A stretch of DNA of 64,000 nucleotides. Source: Sva-07 sp963716235. GTDB taxonomy: Bacteria; Actinomycetota; Acidimicrobiia; Acidimicrobiales; Ilumatobacteraceae. This document shows positions 44,457-52,927 of the stretch, in pieces. The stretch spans positions 95,807 to 159,806 of the forward strand of contig CAVQTE010000014.1 of NCBI GenBank assembly GCA_963716235.1. The letters are read 5' to 3'. The position numbers were made by a program, and so were the translations under genes. The notes under the pieces were generated by a model. That model was given only the letters and a program-made list of their open reading frames with translations, was not told the DNA's origin and made no database searches. The first letter of the stretch is position 1, and each line of letters starts with the position of its first letter.

Positions 44457-46019
44457 ATGGCAACTCTCACCGCGACCTTCGCGGCGGCGAAGGGCGACGA
44501 TCTCGCGCTCGCCGACGACATGGGCACGTTGACCTGGGCCGAACTCGACGAGCGCGTCAATCGACTGATCAACGGCCTGCGCGACGCCGGGATCGGAAGC
44601 GGCGACACGATCGCCGTCGTTGCGGGCAACTGCAACGAGTGGTTCGAGATCGCGTTCGCCTGTGCGAATGGCGGGATCACCTTCGTGCCGGTCAACTGGC
44701 ACTTCGTCGGCCCCGAGATCGCGTACGTGCTCGGTGACTCCGGGGCGAAGGCGATCATCTGCGGGCACCAGTTCCTCGATCAGGCGACCAAGGCCCTGGC
44801 CGACCCACGAACCGCCGGCGTCGAGCGGGCCCTGGTCATCGGTGCACCGACGACCGGACGCTTCGAGAACTTCGACGACTTCGTGGCAGCCGGTTCACCG
44901 GACGAACCGGCGGATCAGAGCTTCGGTGGGCCGATGTTCTACACGAGCGGCACGACCGGCAACCCCAAAGGCGTGCGCGGGACGCTGTCCAGCATGCCGG
45001 CGGGCTCCGACCCGGCGATCTGGCAGCTGATCGGCGCCGGGTTCTCCAACCTCGTGGAGGGGCAGGGCACCACGGTGCTGTGCGGGCCGTTCTACCACTC
45101 GGCCCAGTGGGCATATTCGTTCCTGCCGATGATCGTCGGCTCGGCGACCGTGATGCAGCACAAGTACGACAGCGCCGGCGTCCTGCGCCTGATCGACGAT
45201 CATCAGGCGACCAACATCCATCTCGTCCCGACCCAGATGAAACGCTTGGTGGACCTGCCCGACGACGTGAAGGCGACGTTCGACGGCTCGTCGCTGCAAC
45301 TCGTGCTCCACGGCGCGGCACCGTGTCCGCCCCTCGTCAAGCAGGCGCTCATCGACTGGTGGGGCCCTGTCATCAGCGAGTACTACGGCTCGACGGAGGG
45401 GTCGGTCATCACGATGATCGACTCCGAGCAGTGGATGGCCAAGGGCGGCAGCGTCGGGCTGCCGCTGCCGGGAATGGAGGTCATCGTCGTCGGCGACGAC
45501 GGCACCCGCCTCGGCCCGAACCAGCCGGGCACGCTGTACTTCCGAAGCGCGATGGGAATGGACTTCGAGTATCACAACGCGCCCGAGAAGACCGCTGACG
45601 TCCACCTCGAGCCCGGGGTGTTCACCACCGGCGACGTCGGGTATCTCGATGACGACGGGTACCTCTGGCTGAGCGACCGCAAGATCGACATGATCATCTC
45701 CGGTGGCGTCAACATCTACCCCGCCGAGATCGAAGGTGTGCTCGGCGGCCATGACGCGGTGGCCGAGGTCGCAGTGATCGGGGTGCCGAACGACGATTTC
45801 GGCGAAGAAGTCAAGGCAATCGTCTCGGTCACCGACGGCGTCGTGGCCGACGACGCGCTCGCCGACGAGCTGCGGGCCTACTGCCGCGAACTGCTCGCCG
45901 GCTACAAGGTGCCGAGAACGATCGACTTCGTCGACGAGCTGCCATCCACCGGCACCGGCAAGATCCAGAAGGCCAAGCTGCGCGAGCCCTACTGGGCCGG
46001 CCAGGAACGCCGCATCTGA
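44457..46019 (+). CDS. AMP-forming acyl-CoA synthetase
   Basis: A 520-residue ANL ligase. P-loop YTSGTTGNPKGVR is at about 163, EYYGSTEGS gives the adenine-binding motif, TGDVGYLDDDGYLWLSDR carries the A7 Asp and A8 Arg, and the catalytic Lys is in TGTGKIQKAKLREPY. N-terminal LADDMGTLTWAELDERVNRLINGLRDAGIG is typical. It is of the same length and layout as the ligase 28904-30466, and both follow a SnoaL gene. It is followed by inverted repeat copy 4 and a convergent ThuA gene. Confidence 0.94.
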   Translation: MATLTATFAAAKGDDLALADDMGTLTWAELDERVNRLINGLRDAGIGSGDTIAVVAGNCNEWFEIAFACANGGITFVPVNWHFVGPEIAYVLGDSGAKAIICGHQFLDQATKALADPRTAGVERALVIGAPTTGRFENFDDFVAAGSPDEPADQSFGGPMFYTSGTTGNPKGVRGTLSSMPAGSDPAIWQLIGAGFSNLVEGQGTTVLCGPFYHSAQWAYSFLPMIVGSATVMQHKYDSAGVLRLIDDHQATNIHLVPTQMKRLVDLPDDVKATFDGSSLQLVLHGAAPCPPLVKQALIDWWGPVISEYYGSTEGSVITMIDSEQWMAKGGSVGLPLPGMEVIVVGDDGTRLGPNQPGTLYFRSAMGMDFEYHNAPEKTADVHLEPGVFTTGDVGYLDDDGYLWLSDRKIDMIISGGVNIYPAEIEGVLGGHDAVAEVAVIGVPNDDFGEEVKAIVSVTDGVVADDALADELRAYCRELLAGYKVPRTIDFVDELPSTGTGKIQKAKLREPYWAGQERRI

Positions 46020-46026
46020 TCACAGG

Positions 46027-46066
46027 CGATGAGCGAACGGCCGGCATCCGGGCCGTTCGCTCATCG
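46027..46066. repeat. Intergenic inverted repeat, copy 4 (best conserved)
   Basis: Two 16-bp perfectly complementary arms (CGATGAGCGAACGGCC and its complement) with an 8-base loop. It lies between convergent genes and contains the stop codon of the minus-strand ThuA gene (46061-46063). It is the strongest of the four family members. Confidence 0.88.
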
Positions 46067-46900
46067 CTCGGTGATGTTGGCCGGGTCCGCGGCCCAGCGG
46101 ATGGCGTTGGCCAGGATGCGGCGGAAGCTCGCGTCGGCGTACGTGACGGGTCCGTCGCCGAACTGGAGGTAGGCGATCGGTGAGGCGCCCACCGTCTTGG
46201 TCCACGCCACGAGGCTGCTTCCAGGTGGGTGGTGCCAGCCGGCGCGGTCGTCGCGGGTGCCGCGGATCGCCCGGTCGGCGGAGTAGAAGTTGGTGTCGAC
46301 GAACTCGTAGGTGCTGCGCATGAGTGGCCGGACACGATCCTCCAGCACCGGGAACAGGTACACCTCGTCGGTCAGCGTGAACGAGGGATCGACGCCCTCG
46401 CAGATCGGATGCGTCGGGTCGAGGACCTCGATGGTGTGGGTGACGTCATGCCGGTACCCGGAATCGGGATAGTCGATGCCGTCGAGGGTCGCCGGCTGAT
46501 AGTGGAAGCGGCCGCCGACGATGTCGGCGTAGCCCTCCCACGCGGGCCATCCGGCGATGGCGTGATGGAGGAAGACCATGCCCTTGCCGTCGTCGAGAAG
46601 CCGTTGAAACGCCTCGATGTAGCCGGGCGGCGGGTCGGGGAATTCCGCCGGCGGGTCGGATCGGGTGAAGATGATTCCCGGCATGTCGTACATGACGAAG
46701 ACGTCGAACTCGGCAGCCCTGTCCGGCTCGACGAGGACGAGCGCGTCTGGATGCTCGACGTGGGTCCACTCGATTCCTTCGATGGAATCGAACACGGCGA
46801 AGAACGCCGGCGCGTCGAACGGGTGGCCCTTGGTCACGACGGCGACTCGGCAACTGCCCGCTTCGGTCACGACGGCGAGGCTAGTTCCCGACCCGTTCAC
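46061..46900 (-). CDS. ThuA-like domain protein
   Basis: Up to 279 residues from GTG 46900; a second GTG at 46870 is an equally good start. ThuA fold: RVAVVTKGHPFDAPAFFAVFD, FDVFVMYDMPGIIF, LLDDGKGMVFLHHAIAGWPAWEGYADIVGGRFHY, VLDPTHPICEGVDPSF, DEVYLFPV, and the final GDGPVTYADASFRRILANAIRWAAD. LHHAIAGWP..W corresponds to the conserved core and supports a true ThuA rather than a glutaminase. Function unknown; it is the second such protein in the island and lies between a CoA ligase and a phosphohistidine-domain protein. Confidence 0.85.
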   Translation of the reverse strand: MNGSGTSLAVVTEAGSCRVAVVTKGHPFDAPAFFAVFDSIEGIEWTHVEHPDALVLVEPDRAAEFDVFVMYDMPGIIFTRSDPPAEFPDPPPGYIEAFQRLLDDGKGMVFLHHAIAGWPAWEGYADIVGGRFHYQPATLDGIDYPDSGYRHDVTHTIEVLDPTHPICEGVDPSFTLTDEVYLFPVLEDRVRPLMRSTYEFVDTNFYSADRAIRGTRDDRAGWHHPPGSSLVAWTKTVGASPIAYLQFGDGPVTYADASFRRILANAIRWAADPANITER

Positions 46901-46969
46901 GGATCGGACCCGCGCATTGCACCCTGACTATGGTTGCCGTGTTCTGGAACACCGACGAGGGGGCCTCCG

Positions 46970-48727
46970 TTGACCACTGCACACACGACCGACGACAACG
47001 CATGGATCGGGGATTCGACGCTCGGTGAGCGCTTCCCCGCCTGGACACGAGGAAACGCTGCTGATGTGTTCCCCGAGCCGTTCAGCCCACTCGGCAAGAG
47101 CATGGTGTTGCAGGAAGCGTTGTCACCAGGACTGCGCGACGCCTACATCGATCTCGGTGCACTGAGCTACGACGAGTTCGAGAACCCCGATGCGCCCGAC
47201 CTGTTCAAGATGTTCGGCGGGTACGTCTACAACCCACTCACGCTGACGCGCATCCTCGGTGCCCGCATGCCCGGCGCGTCACCCGAGATGATCGACAAGG
47301 CGTTCTTCGACGAACGTGACGAAGTACCGCCCTACGAGGAGCAGCCCTGGCACGTCTCGGAGATCCACGAGGCTCGCCTCGGCGAATCGATGGCGTGGGC
47401 GATGTCGACGCAGTCACTCCCCGAGTTGGACGCCGACCGGGCACTCGCCCGCTCGCTGCGTGAGCACCGCCCCGATCTCGAATCGCTCACCGATGCGGCA
47501 CTCCTCGCCCGCGCCCGTTCGATGATCCCCTACCTCCAGCAGACGATGGAAAACGCCATGCGGGTGTCGTCGGTGGGGTCGCTCGGACCCGGTGCGCTCG
47601 GCGCGATCTGTGAGGGCCTCGGCGACCCGACCCTGTCGATCCGCCTGCTGGCGGGTATCGACGTCGACTCGGCCGCCCCGTCACACGCGATGTGGGAACT
47701 CGGTCGAGTGGCCACGGCGTCCGACGTGATTGCGACCGCGTTCGATGCCGGTCCCGACGAAGTCCTCGACCGGCTCCGGGCGTCGGACTCGGCGGAGGCC
47801 AAGGACTTCCTCGACCGTTTCGACCAGTTCTTGTTCGACCATGGTGCGCGTGGGCAGAACGAGTACGACGTCTACGCCATCTCGTGGGAGGTCAAGCCGC
47901 GCATTGCGCTGGCGGCGATCGATCTCATGCGCCGTTCCGACGCCTCGCAGGCACCCACCAACCGCAACACCGCCGCGATCGCCGAGCGGGATCGGATCGC
48001 GGCAGACATCCGAGAGCAGATCGCCGGCGATCCGGAGACCGCCGGACTGTTCGAGGCGGCGATGACCTCGGCGCGACTCTTCCTGAGCGGCCGCGAGCGA
48101 GCCAAGACCAACGTCGTGACGGTGATCAACGAGATGCGCGTTGCGTTGCGAGAGTTCGGACGACGACTCGTCGAGCGCGGCGTGATCGACGAGGTCGCCC
48201 AGGTCTTCATGGTGACCGATGCCGAGCTCAACCGGCTGCGACACGATCCCGACTCGATGGCCGGACTGATCCGCGATCGCTGGGCTGTCTTCCAGTCGCT
48301 GTTCGACTTCGAGCCGGTGTTCGTCGTCAACGGTGTGGTGCCCGCGCTCTCCGACATGCGTCGACGGGGCGGCGAGGACGTGGCCGCGGCAGTAGTTGGC
48401 ACAGTCCTCACGGGCTCAGCCGGCTCCGGCGGCGTTGCGACCGGACGCGCCCGCGTGATCCTCGACGCTGCCGACCCGGAAGGGCTCGAGCCCGGCGACA
48501 TCCTGGTGGCGCCGCAGACCGATCCGTCCTGGGTGCCGTTGTTCGTGCCCGCCTCCGCCGTCGTGGTCAACGTCGGCGCAATGGGCAGCCACGCGATGAT
48601 CGTGTCACGCGAACTCGGCGTTCCCTGTGTGGCCTCGGTGGCCGATGCGACGCTGATCATCCCCGACGGCGCGATCATCACCGTCGACGGCAACGCCGGA
48701 ACGGTCACGATCGACGCGCTGGCCTGA
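46970..48727 (+). CDS. PEP-utiliser phosphohistidine-domain protein without ATP-grasp half (paralogue 2)
   Basis: A 585-residue protein started at TTG 46970, which has GAGGGGG six bases before it; TTG 46934 is less likely. It has the same architecture as 18422-20200: the domain-entry segment FPAWTRGNAADVFPEPFSPLG, a long helical middle, and a C-terminal swivelling domain with GSGGVATGRARVI, PGDILVAPQTDPSWVPLF and GSHAMIVSRELGVPC (phosphohistidine at 541). No ATP-grasp domain is fused or adjacent. A role in phosphorylating or activating the island's substrate is possible only if an ATP-grasp partner exists elsewhere. Confidence 0.86.
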   Translation: MTTAHTTDDNAWIGDSTLGERFPAWTRGNAADVFPEPFSPLGKSMVLQEALSPGLRDAYIDLGALSYDEFENPDAPDLFKMFGGYVYNPLTLTRILGARMPGASPEMIDKAFFDERDEVPPYEEQPWHVSEIHEARLGESMAWAMSTQSLPELDADRALARSLREHRPDLESLTDAALLARARSMIPYLQQTMENAMRVSSVGSLGPGALGAICEGLGDPTLSIRLLAGIDVDSAAPSHAMWELGRVATASDVIATAFDAGPDEVLDRLRASDSAEAKDFLDRFDQFLFDHGARGQNEYDVYAISWEVKPRIALAAIDLMRRSDASQAPTNRNTAAIAERDRIAADIREQIAGDPETAGLFEAAMTSARLFLSGRERAKTNVVTVINEMRVALREFGRRLVERGVIDEVAQVFMVTDAELNRLRHDPDSMAGLIRDRWAVFQSLFDFEPVFVVNGVVPALSDMRRRGGEDVAAAVVGTVLTGSAGSGGVATGRARVILDAADPEGLEPGDILVAPQTDPSWVPLFVPASAVVVNVGAMGSHAMIVSRELGVPCVASVADATLIIPDGAIITVDGNAGTVTIDALA

Positions 48728-48730
48728 CCC

Positions 48731-48758
48731 ATCTCCCGCTTCTTCGTTTGCGGGAGAT
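48731..48758. terminator. Hairpin 1 after the phosphohistidine-protein gene
   Basis: ATCTCCCGC pairs perfectly with GCGGGAGAT around a T-rich 10-base loop. It starts 4 bp after the stop codon at 48727. First of three stem-loops between convergent genes. Confidence 0.6.
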
Positions 48759-48784
48759 TCTGATTGGCCCGCCCCAACGGAAAC

Positions 48785-48800
48785 CTCCCGTAGACGGGAG
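48785..48800. terminator. Hairpin 2, short GC stem with T-tail
   Basis: CTCCCG-TAGA-CGGGAG followed by TTT; with the AAAC/GTTT flanks the stem extends past one bulge. Terminator-like in both directions, since A-rich sequence precedes it. Confidence 0.6.
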
Positions 48801-48817
48801 TTTCGGGTGGCCGTCGG

Positions 48818-48846
48818 CCACCTGACGAGTGTCACCCGTCAGGTGG
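48818..48846. terminator. Hairpin 3, 10-bp perfect stem
   Basis: CCACCTGACG (48818-48827) pairs with CGTCAGGTGG (48837-48846), loop of nine. It may add to termination, or be the remnant of a short inverted-repeat element. The bases from here to 48990 hold no supported gene and are less GC-rich. Confidence 0.5.
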
Positions 48847-48990
48847 TCGACATTCATGTCCAGGTAACTGATTGCATGTTCAGTGATTCGGCTATCTCCA
48901 AGTTTGGCTTGACTCAAGACTCCGTCATGCTCGCCACGACCAGCGCACACGGAAGATGACTCACCGCCTGGTCCGTCGGACCCCGGGGGT

Positions 48991-49461
48991 TCACTCCTCC
49001 AGCGAGGCCTTGATGCGGGCCAGGGTCTTCTCCATGCCCTTCACCATGGCGCGGTCGCGACGCATGAGGGTCGAGTAGACGAACCGTTGCCATCCCTCGT
49101 AGGGCGGGAAACTGAACGACTCGCTGACCGTGGTCGTGCCGTCGTTCTCACTCATTTCGTAGCGCCAGGTCGTGTACCCCTCGGCCACGAACTCGAACAC
49201 CGCGCCCGGCTCACAGGCCGTCACCGTCGATGACGTCGTCCACTTCTTCAGCGTCACGGGGCCGACAGCTGCGACGTTGTCACCCTCGAAGACCGCACCG
49301 ACAGCGGGGCCGGTTGCCGGCGCAACCCACCGCCCCGCCACACACTCCGGGCTCCACTCACCCATTCGGGTGATGTCGGAGATCGCCGCGAACACGTCGG
49401 CGGCGCCACGCTGGATGACAGTGCTCGCAACCCCTCGGACTGCAGTGTCTTGGCTCATCAT
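48991..49461 (-). CDS. SRPBCC-family (polyketide cyclase/START-like) protein
   Basis: A 156-residue START/Bet-v1-fold protein from ATG 49461 (ATG 49458 is adjacent). It shows VASTVIQRGAADVFAAISDITRMGEWSPECVAGRWV, GAVFEGDNV, VFEFVAEGYTTWRYEMSENDGTTTVSESFSF and a long C-terminal amphipathic helix RAMVKGMEKTLARIKASLEE. Such proteins bind hydrophobic ligands in a deep cavity; some are cyclases or coenzyme Q-binding proteins. The WSPEC..GRW block is typical of actinobacterial polyketide_cyc2 members. It is convergent with the phosphohistidine gene across the triple hairpin. Confidence 0.88.
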   Translation of the reverse strand: MMSQDTAVRGVASTVIQRGAADVFAAISDITRMGEWSPECVAGRWVAPATGPAVGAVFEGDNVAAVGPVTLKKWTTSSTVTACEPGAVFEFVAEGYTTWRYEMSENDGTTTVSESFSFPPYEGWQRFVYSTLMRRDRAMVKGMEKTLARIKASLEE

Positions 49462-49606
49462 CAAGGTCTAGCGCATGCAGCACGTCGGTCCGCACAGATG
49501 ATCGCTCGCGCCGGGTGGCCTTGAACTCGTGAGACCCTCTGCGACGACGGTCGCCGCAGCACGCTGCGATGAAGCGCCCGACGGCGAGCGGTGCGAGTAT
49601 CGCCGC

Positions 49607-50614
49607 ATGACGCTCACGAACACACGCGTGACCCTCGCCCGCCGGCCGGTCGGCGAGGCGACGCCCGACTGCTTCGGTCTCGAGGTCGAACAGCTCGGCG
49701 AACTCGACGACGGACAGGTGCGCGTTGCGGTCGAGTACATCTCCGTCGACGCCGGCACACGGACCATGCTGCGCGGCGAGGGCTTTCACCGCCAGGTGGG
49801 TCTCGGCGAAACGATTCTGGCGGGTGCAGTCGGGCGCATCGTCGAATCGAGGGCCGATGGATGGGCGGTTGGCCAGGCGGTCCGAGGCGGCCTCGGTGCC
49901 CAGACCATCGCGACGCTCCGACCCGACCATCTGGAGAAGATCGACGATTCGCTCGGCCCGCTCAGCGCCCACCTCGGTGTGCTCGGCGCATCGACCGGTG
50001 TGACGGCGTGGATCGGGATCCGATGCGTCGCGAAACCGAAGCCGGGCGACACCTTCGTCGTGTCCGCTGCCGCCGGCGCGGTCGGGTCGATCGCGGGACA
50101 GATCGCCAAGCGGGACGGCGCCCGGGTGATCGGGATCGCCGGCGGACCCACCAAGGCGCAGTACCTCACCGATGTGCTGGGGTTCGATGCCGCGATCGAC
50201 TACAAGAACACCGACGTGAACGCCCGACTCCGCGAGCTCGCACCTGATGGCGTGAACGTGTTCTTCGACAACGTCGGCGGCCCGATCCTCGATGCCGTGC
50301 TCGACAATCTGGCGATGCGGGCCAAGGTGGTCATCTGCGGAGCGATCTCCCAGTACGACGACATGGACAATGTGACGGGCCCGTCGATGTATCTGCGTCT
50401 GGCAGAACGACAGTCGTCGATGGAGGGCTTCGCCTACTTCCACTTCCCGGAGAGCATCGCGCCGGCCACCGCCGAGCTGGCCGAATGGCTCGCCGACGGT
50501 TCACTCCAGTGCGCGGAGGAGGTCCTCGACGGCATCGAGCGCTACCCCGAGGCGTTGCAGTTCATGTTCAACGGCGGCAACACCGGCAAGCTCCTCGTCA
50601 AGGCCGCTGGATGA
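49607..50614 (+). CDS. NADP-dependent MDR-family oxidoreductase (prostaglandin-reductase-like)
   Basis: A 335-residue zinc-free medium-chain reductase. It shows NTRVTLARRPVGEATPDCFGLE, VEYISVDAGTRTML, an early catalytic domain without zinc-binding Cys, then LGVLGASTGVTAWIGIRCVAKPKPGDTFVVSAAAGAVGSIAGQIAK (AxxGxxG nucleotide motif at about 150-160), FFDNVGGPILDAVL and the FNGGNTGKLLVKAAG end. Family members reduce 2-alkenals, enones or prostaglandins (YhdH/CurA relatives). It overlaps the SDR stop codon region by 4 bp (ATGA), so the pair is co-translated. Confidence 0.93.
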   Translation: MTLTNTRVTLARRPVGEATPDCFGLEVEQLGELDDGQVRVAVEYISVDAGTRTMLRGEGFHRQVGLGETILAGAVGRIVESRADGWAVGQAVRGGLGAQTIATLRPDHLEKIDDSLGPLSAHLGVLGASTGVTAWIGIRCVAKPKPGDTFVVSAAAGAVGSIAGQIAKRDGARVIGIAGGPTKAQYLTDVLGFDAAIDYKNTDVNARLRELAPDGVNVFFDNVGGPILDAVLDNLAMRAKVVICGAISQYDDMDNVTGPSMYLRLAERQSSMEGFAYFHFPESIAPATAELAEWLADGSLQCAEEVLDGIERYPEALQFMFNGGNTGKLLVKAAG

Positions 50615-51528
50615 GCAGTCCGAGATGGACGACTGATGACATTGCCGACCTGACGGGACGAATCGCCGTCGTCACCGGAGCGAACACGGGTCTCGGGCTC
50701 GAAACCGCACGGGAACTCGCGGCGAAGGGGGCGACGGTCGTGTTGGCCGTCCGCAACCTCGACAAGGGCGAAGCAGCCCTGGCCGACATCACCGCCGGCC
50801 TCCCCGACGCGGACGTCAGCATCCAGGCGCTCGACCTCGCCTCGCTCGCCTCTGTCCGAGCGGCATCGAACGATCTGCACGAACGGTTCGAGTCGATCGA
50901 TCTACTGATCAACAACGCCGGGGTGATGTTCACGCCGAAGTCGACCACTCAGGATGGATTCGAGCTCCAGATGGGAGTCAATCATCTCGGACATTTCGCG
51001 TTCACCGGTCTCCTGCTCGACCTGATGTTGTCCGTCGACGGGTCGCGTATCGTCACGGTGAGCAGCGGGGCACACAAGATCAGATCCACGATCGACCTCG
51101 GGGAACTCGCAGGCACGGACGGGTACAACCGGGTAGCGGCCTACGGACGGTCCAAGCTCGCCAACTTGCTGTTCACCTACGAACTGCAGCGACGCCTCGT
51201 TGCAGCCGACGCCCCGACGATCGCGCTGGCGGCGCACCCGGGTGGCTCGAACACCGAGCTGGCCCGGAACGCCCCGGTCATCATGCGCGCCGGCGGGGTC
51301 CTGTTCCGACCGTTCATGCAGAGCGCGGCGATGGGAGCACTCCCGACCCTTCGGGCTGCGACCGACCCCGGGGCGGTCGGCGGCCAGTACTACGGCCCGG
51401 ACGGCATCGCTGAACTCCGAGGGCGCCCCGTGCTGGTCGAGTCGAGTAGCAGCTCGCACGATCCGGAACTCCAACGCGAGCTCTGGGAGGCGTCGGAAAC
51501 CCTCACGGGAGTGACGTTTCGGGTCTGA
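50611..51528 (+). CDS. Retinol-dehydrogenase-like short-chain dehydrogenase
   Basis: A 305-residue extended SDR of the WWOX/retinol-dehydrogenase layout. TGANTGLG is at 22-29, RNLDKGEAA follows strand 2, NNAG at 101-104, the long segment before the active site has LGHFAFTGLLLD, and catalytic Ser151/152, Tyr178 and Lys182 are in place (YGRSKLAN). HPGGSNTELARN follows, as usual in this subgroup. It probably oxidises or reduces a lipid alcohol. ATG 50611 overlaps the MDR stop. It is followed by 58 bp and a convergent gene. Confidence 0.93.
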   Translation: MSSPRWTTDDIADLTGRIAVVTGANTGLGLETARELAAKGATVVLAVRNLDKGEAALADITAGLPDADVSIQALDLASLASVRAASNDLHERFESIDLLINNAGVMFTPKSTTQDGFELQMGVNHLGHFAFTGLLLDLMLSVDGSRIVTVSSGAHKIRSTIDLGELAGTDGYNRVAAYGRSKLANLLFTYELQRRLVAADAPTIALAAHPGGSNTELARNAPVIMRAGGVLFRPFMQSAAMGALPTLRAATDPGAVGGQYYGPDGIAELRGRPVLVESSSSSHDPELQRELWEASETLTGVTFRV

Positions 51529-51586
51529 TCGGTCGCAACCTCTCCGAGAACTGGCGCACCGTCACAAACCACTGCGCGGCAAGGTG

Positions 51587-52927
51587 TCAGCCGATCGTGA
51601 TCGATCGCCAGTTCTGATACGTGTGCCCACCGTTCCAGACGTTGTTGACGATCGCTCGGTCGTAGAGGCGGACGAACACGACGTAGCAACACGGCTCGAC
51701 TCCGTCGGCCCAGGGGTCCCAGCTCACGGTGATCCCTGGCGCCGGGGCCCCGTGGTCGTTACGGTCACCGTTGTACGTCTTGGAGAAGATCGCCACCGAG
51801 CCACTGCACCCGCCGTACGCGATCACGTCGAGACTGCCGAAGTTGTCGTCGGTGCCCTCGACGTGGATCTCGACTGGTCCATTGTCCCTGGTCACCTCGG
51901 CGCAGCAACCGAGCGGGTCGCCGCTCTGCGAGAACTCGATCAGGGGCCGATGGTCGGGCAGCACCGGCCCCTGCGGACCTTCATTGTCCACTCGAACCGG
52001 GACCGGCCCGCTCGGGAACTCCGTGAGCGCGGCGTTCCGGACCACCATACGGACGTAGTAGCGGTCGTCGTCGTCCAGCGGCGGTGTGTCCCAGTCGGTG
52101 AGGTAGGTCCTGCCTTCCGACAGCAGATCCATGTCGGCGATCGAGTACCACTCCCCCGTCGTCGCGCGGGTGTACTCGCTGTACACGAGACCGATGTAGT
52201 GAGCATCGGTGAGTGGGGTGGTGATCGCCGTCCACGGGCCGGCTGCTGACGGGCCGACCTCGACCTTGTACTCGGTAGCGCCCGCAACGTTGAACAGCCC
52301 GTTGATGTGGACGCTACCTCCGAAAGGGTGGTCGCCGACGCCCGCGGCGACGTTGTCCGGAGGTGTGAACGCGGCAGGACTGCTCGGTCCCCGAGCGAAG
52401 CCATCGGCATCGAAGTGACCGACCGGGATGTAGCCGACCTTGATCAGTTCGGGCATCGGCGGACACATCTGCTTGCAGGCAACGTGGCAGCGCACGCCGC
52501 ACAGCCAGTGACACAGCTGGTGTGCGAACCGTTGGATCTTGCTCTTGCTGACGAATTGTCGGAAGGCTTTGGCATCTTCGGCCTCGACGATGTCGAGCAG
52601 CTCGAGAAGTGTGTCGGGATCCTTCGAGAGGCGACCGGTGAACGCCGCGAACTCACGCCATTCATCGACATCGAAGACCAGCTCGTTCTCGATCGGTCCG
52701 GCGAGCTTCCGACACACGAACACGCAGTGCTTGCTGCAGAACCACCGGCAGATCCAGTGGCAACGGTCGAGCAGGCCGGCTCGTCCCAGGGCGTCCTGGA
52801 ATCGCTCCGCATCCTGAGCCCGGAAGGCCTCGGCGGCGGCGGCGAACAGTTCGGACTTGTCCGCGAGTTCGGCGATCGTGCTTCCCGAGGCGCGGAGCTC
52901 CTCGAGGCGTTCATCGTGGGTGGTCAT
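51587..52927 (-). CDS. Cysteine-striped tandem-repeat protein with C-terminal beta domain (uncharacterised)
   Basis: A 446-residue protein with no assigned family. Residues 20-160 hold two tandem copies of an about 83-residue unit, each a predicted helical segment (AAAAEAFRAQDAERFQDAL; LDIVEAEDAKAFRQFV) ending in five cysteines four residues apart: C56, C60, C64, C68, C72 and C139, C143, C147, C151, C155, with Trp and His between. On a helix this lines the cysteines along one face, as in CxxxC copper-storage proteins, so metal binding is plausible. Residues 180-446 look like beta-sandwich sequence (VHINGLFNVAGATEYKVEVGPSAAG and CCYVVFVRLYDRAIVNNVW). No signal peptide is visible. Confidence 0.75.
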   Translation of the reverse strand: MTTHDERLEELRASGSTIAELADKSELFAAAAEAFRAQDAERFQDALGRAGLLDRCHWICRWFCSKHCVFVCRKLAGPIENELVFDVDEWREFAAFTGRLSKDPDTLLELLDIVEAEDAKAFRQFVSKSKIQRFAHQLCHWLCGVRCHVACKQMCPPMPELIKVGYIPVGHFDADGFARGPSSPAAFTPPDNVAAGVGDHPFGGSVHINGLFNVAGATEYKVEVGPSAAGPWTAITTPLTDAHYIGLVYSEYTRATTGEWYSIADMDLLSEGRTYLTDWDTPPLDDDDRYYVRMVVRNAALTEFPSGPVPVRVDNEGPQGPVLPDHRPLIEFSQSGDPLGCCAEVTRDNGPVEIHVEGTDDNFGSLDVIAYGGCSGSVAIFSKTYNGDRNDHGAPAPGITVSWDPWADGVEPCCYVVFVRLYDRAIVNNVWNGGHTYQNWRSITIG

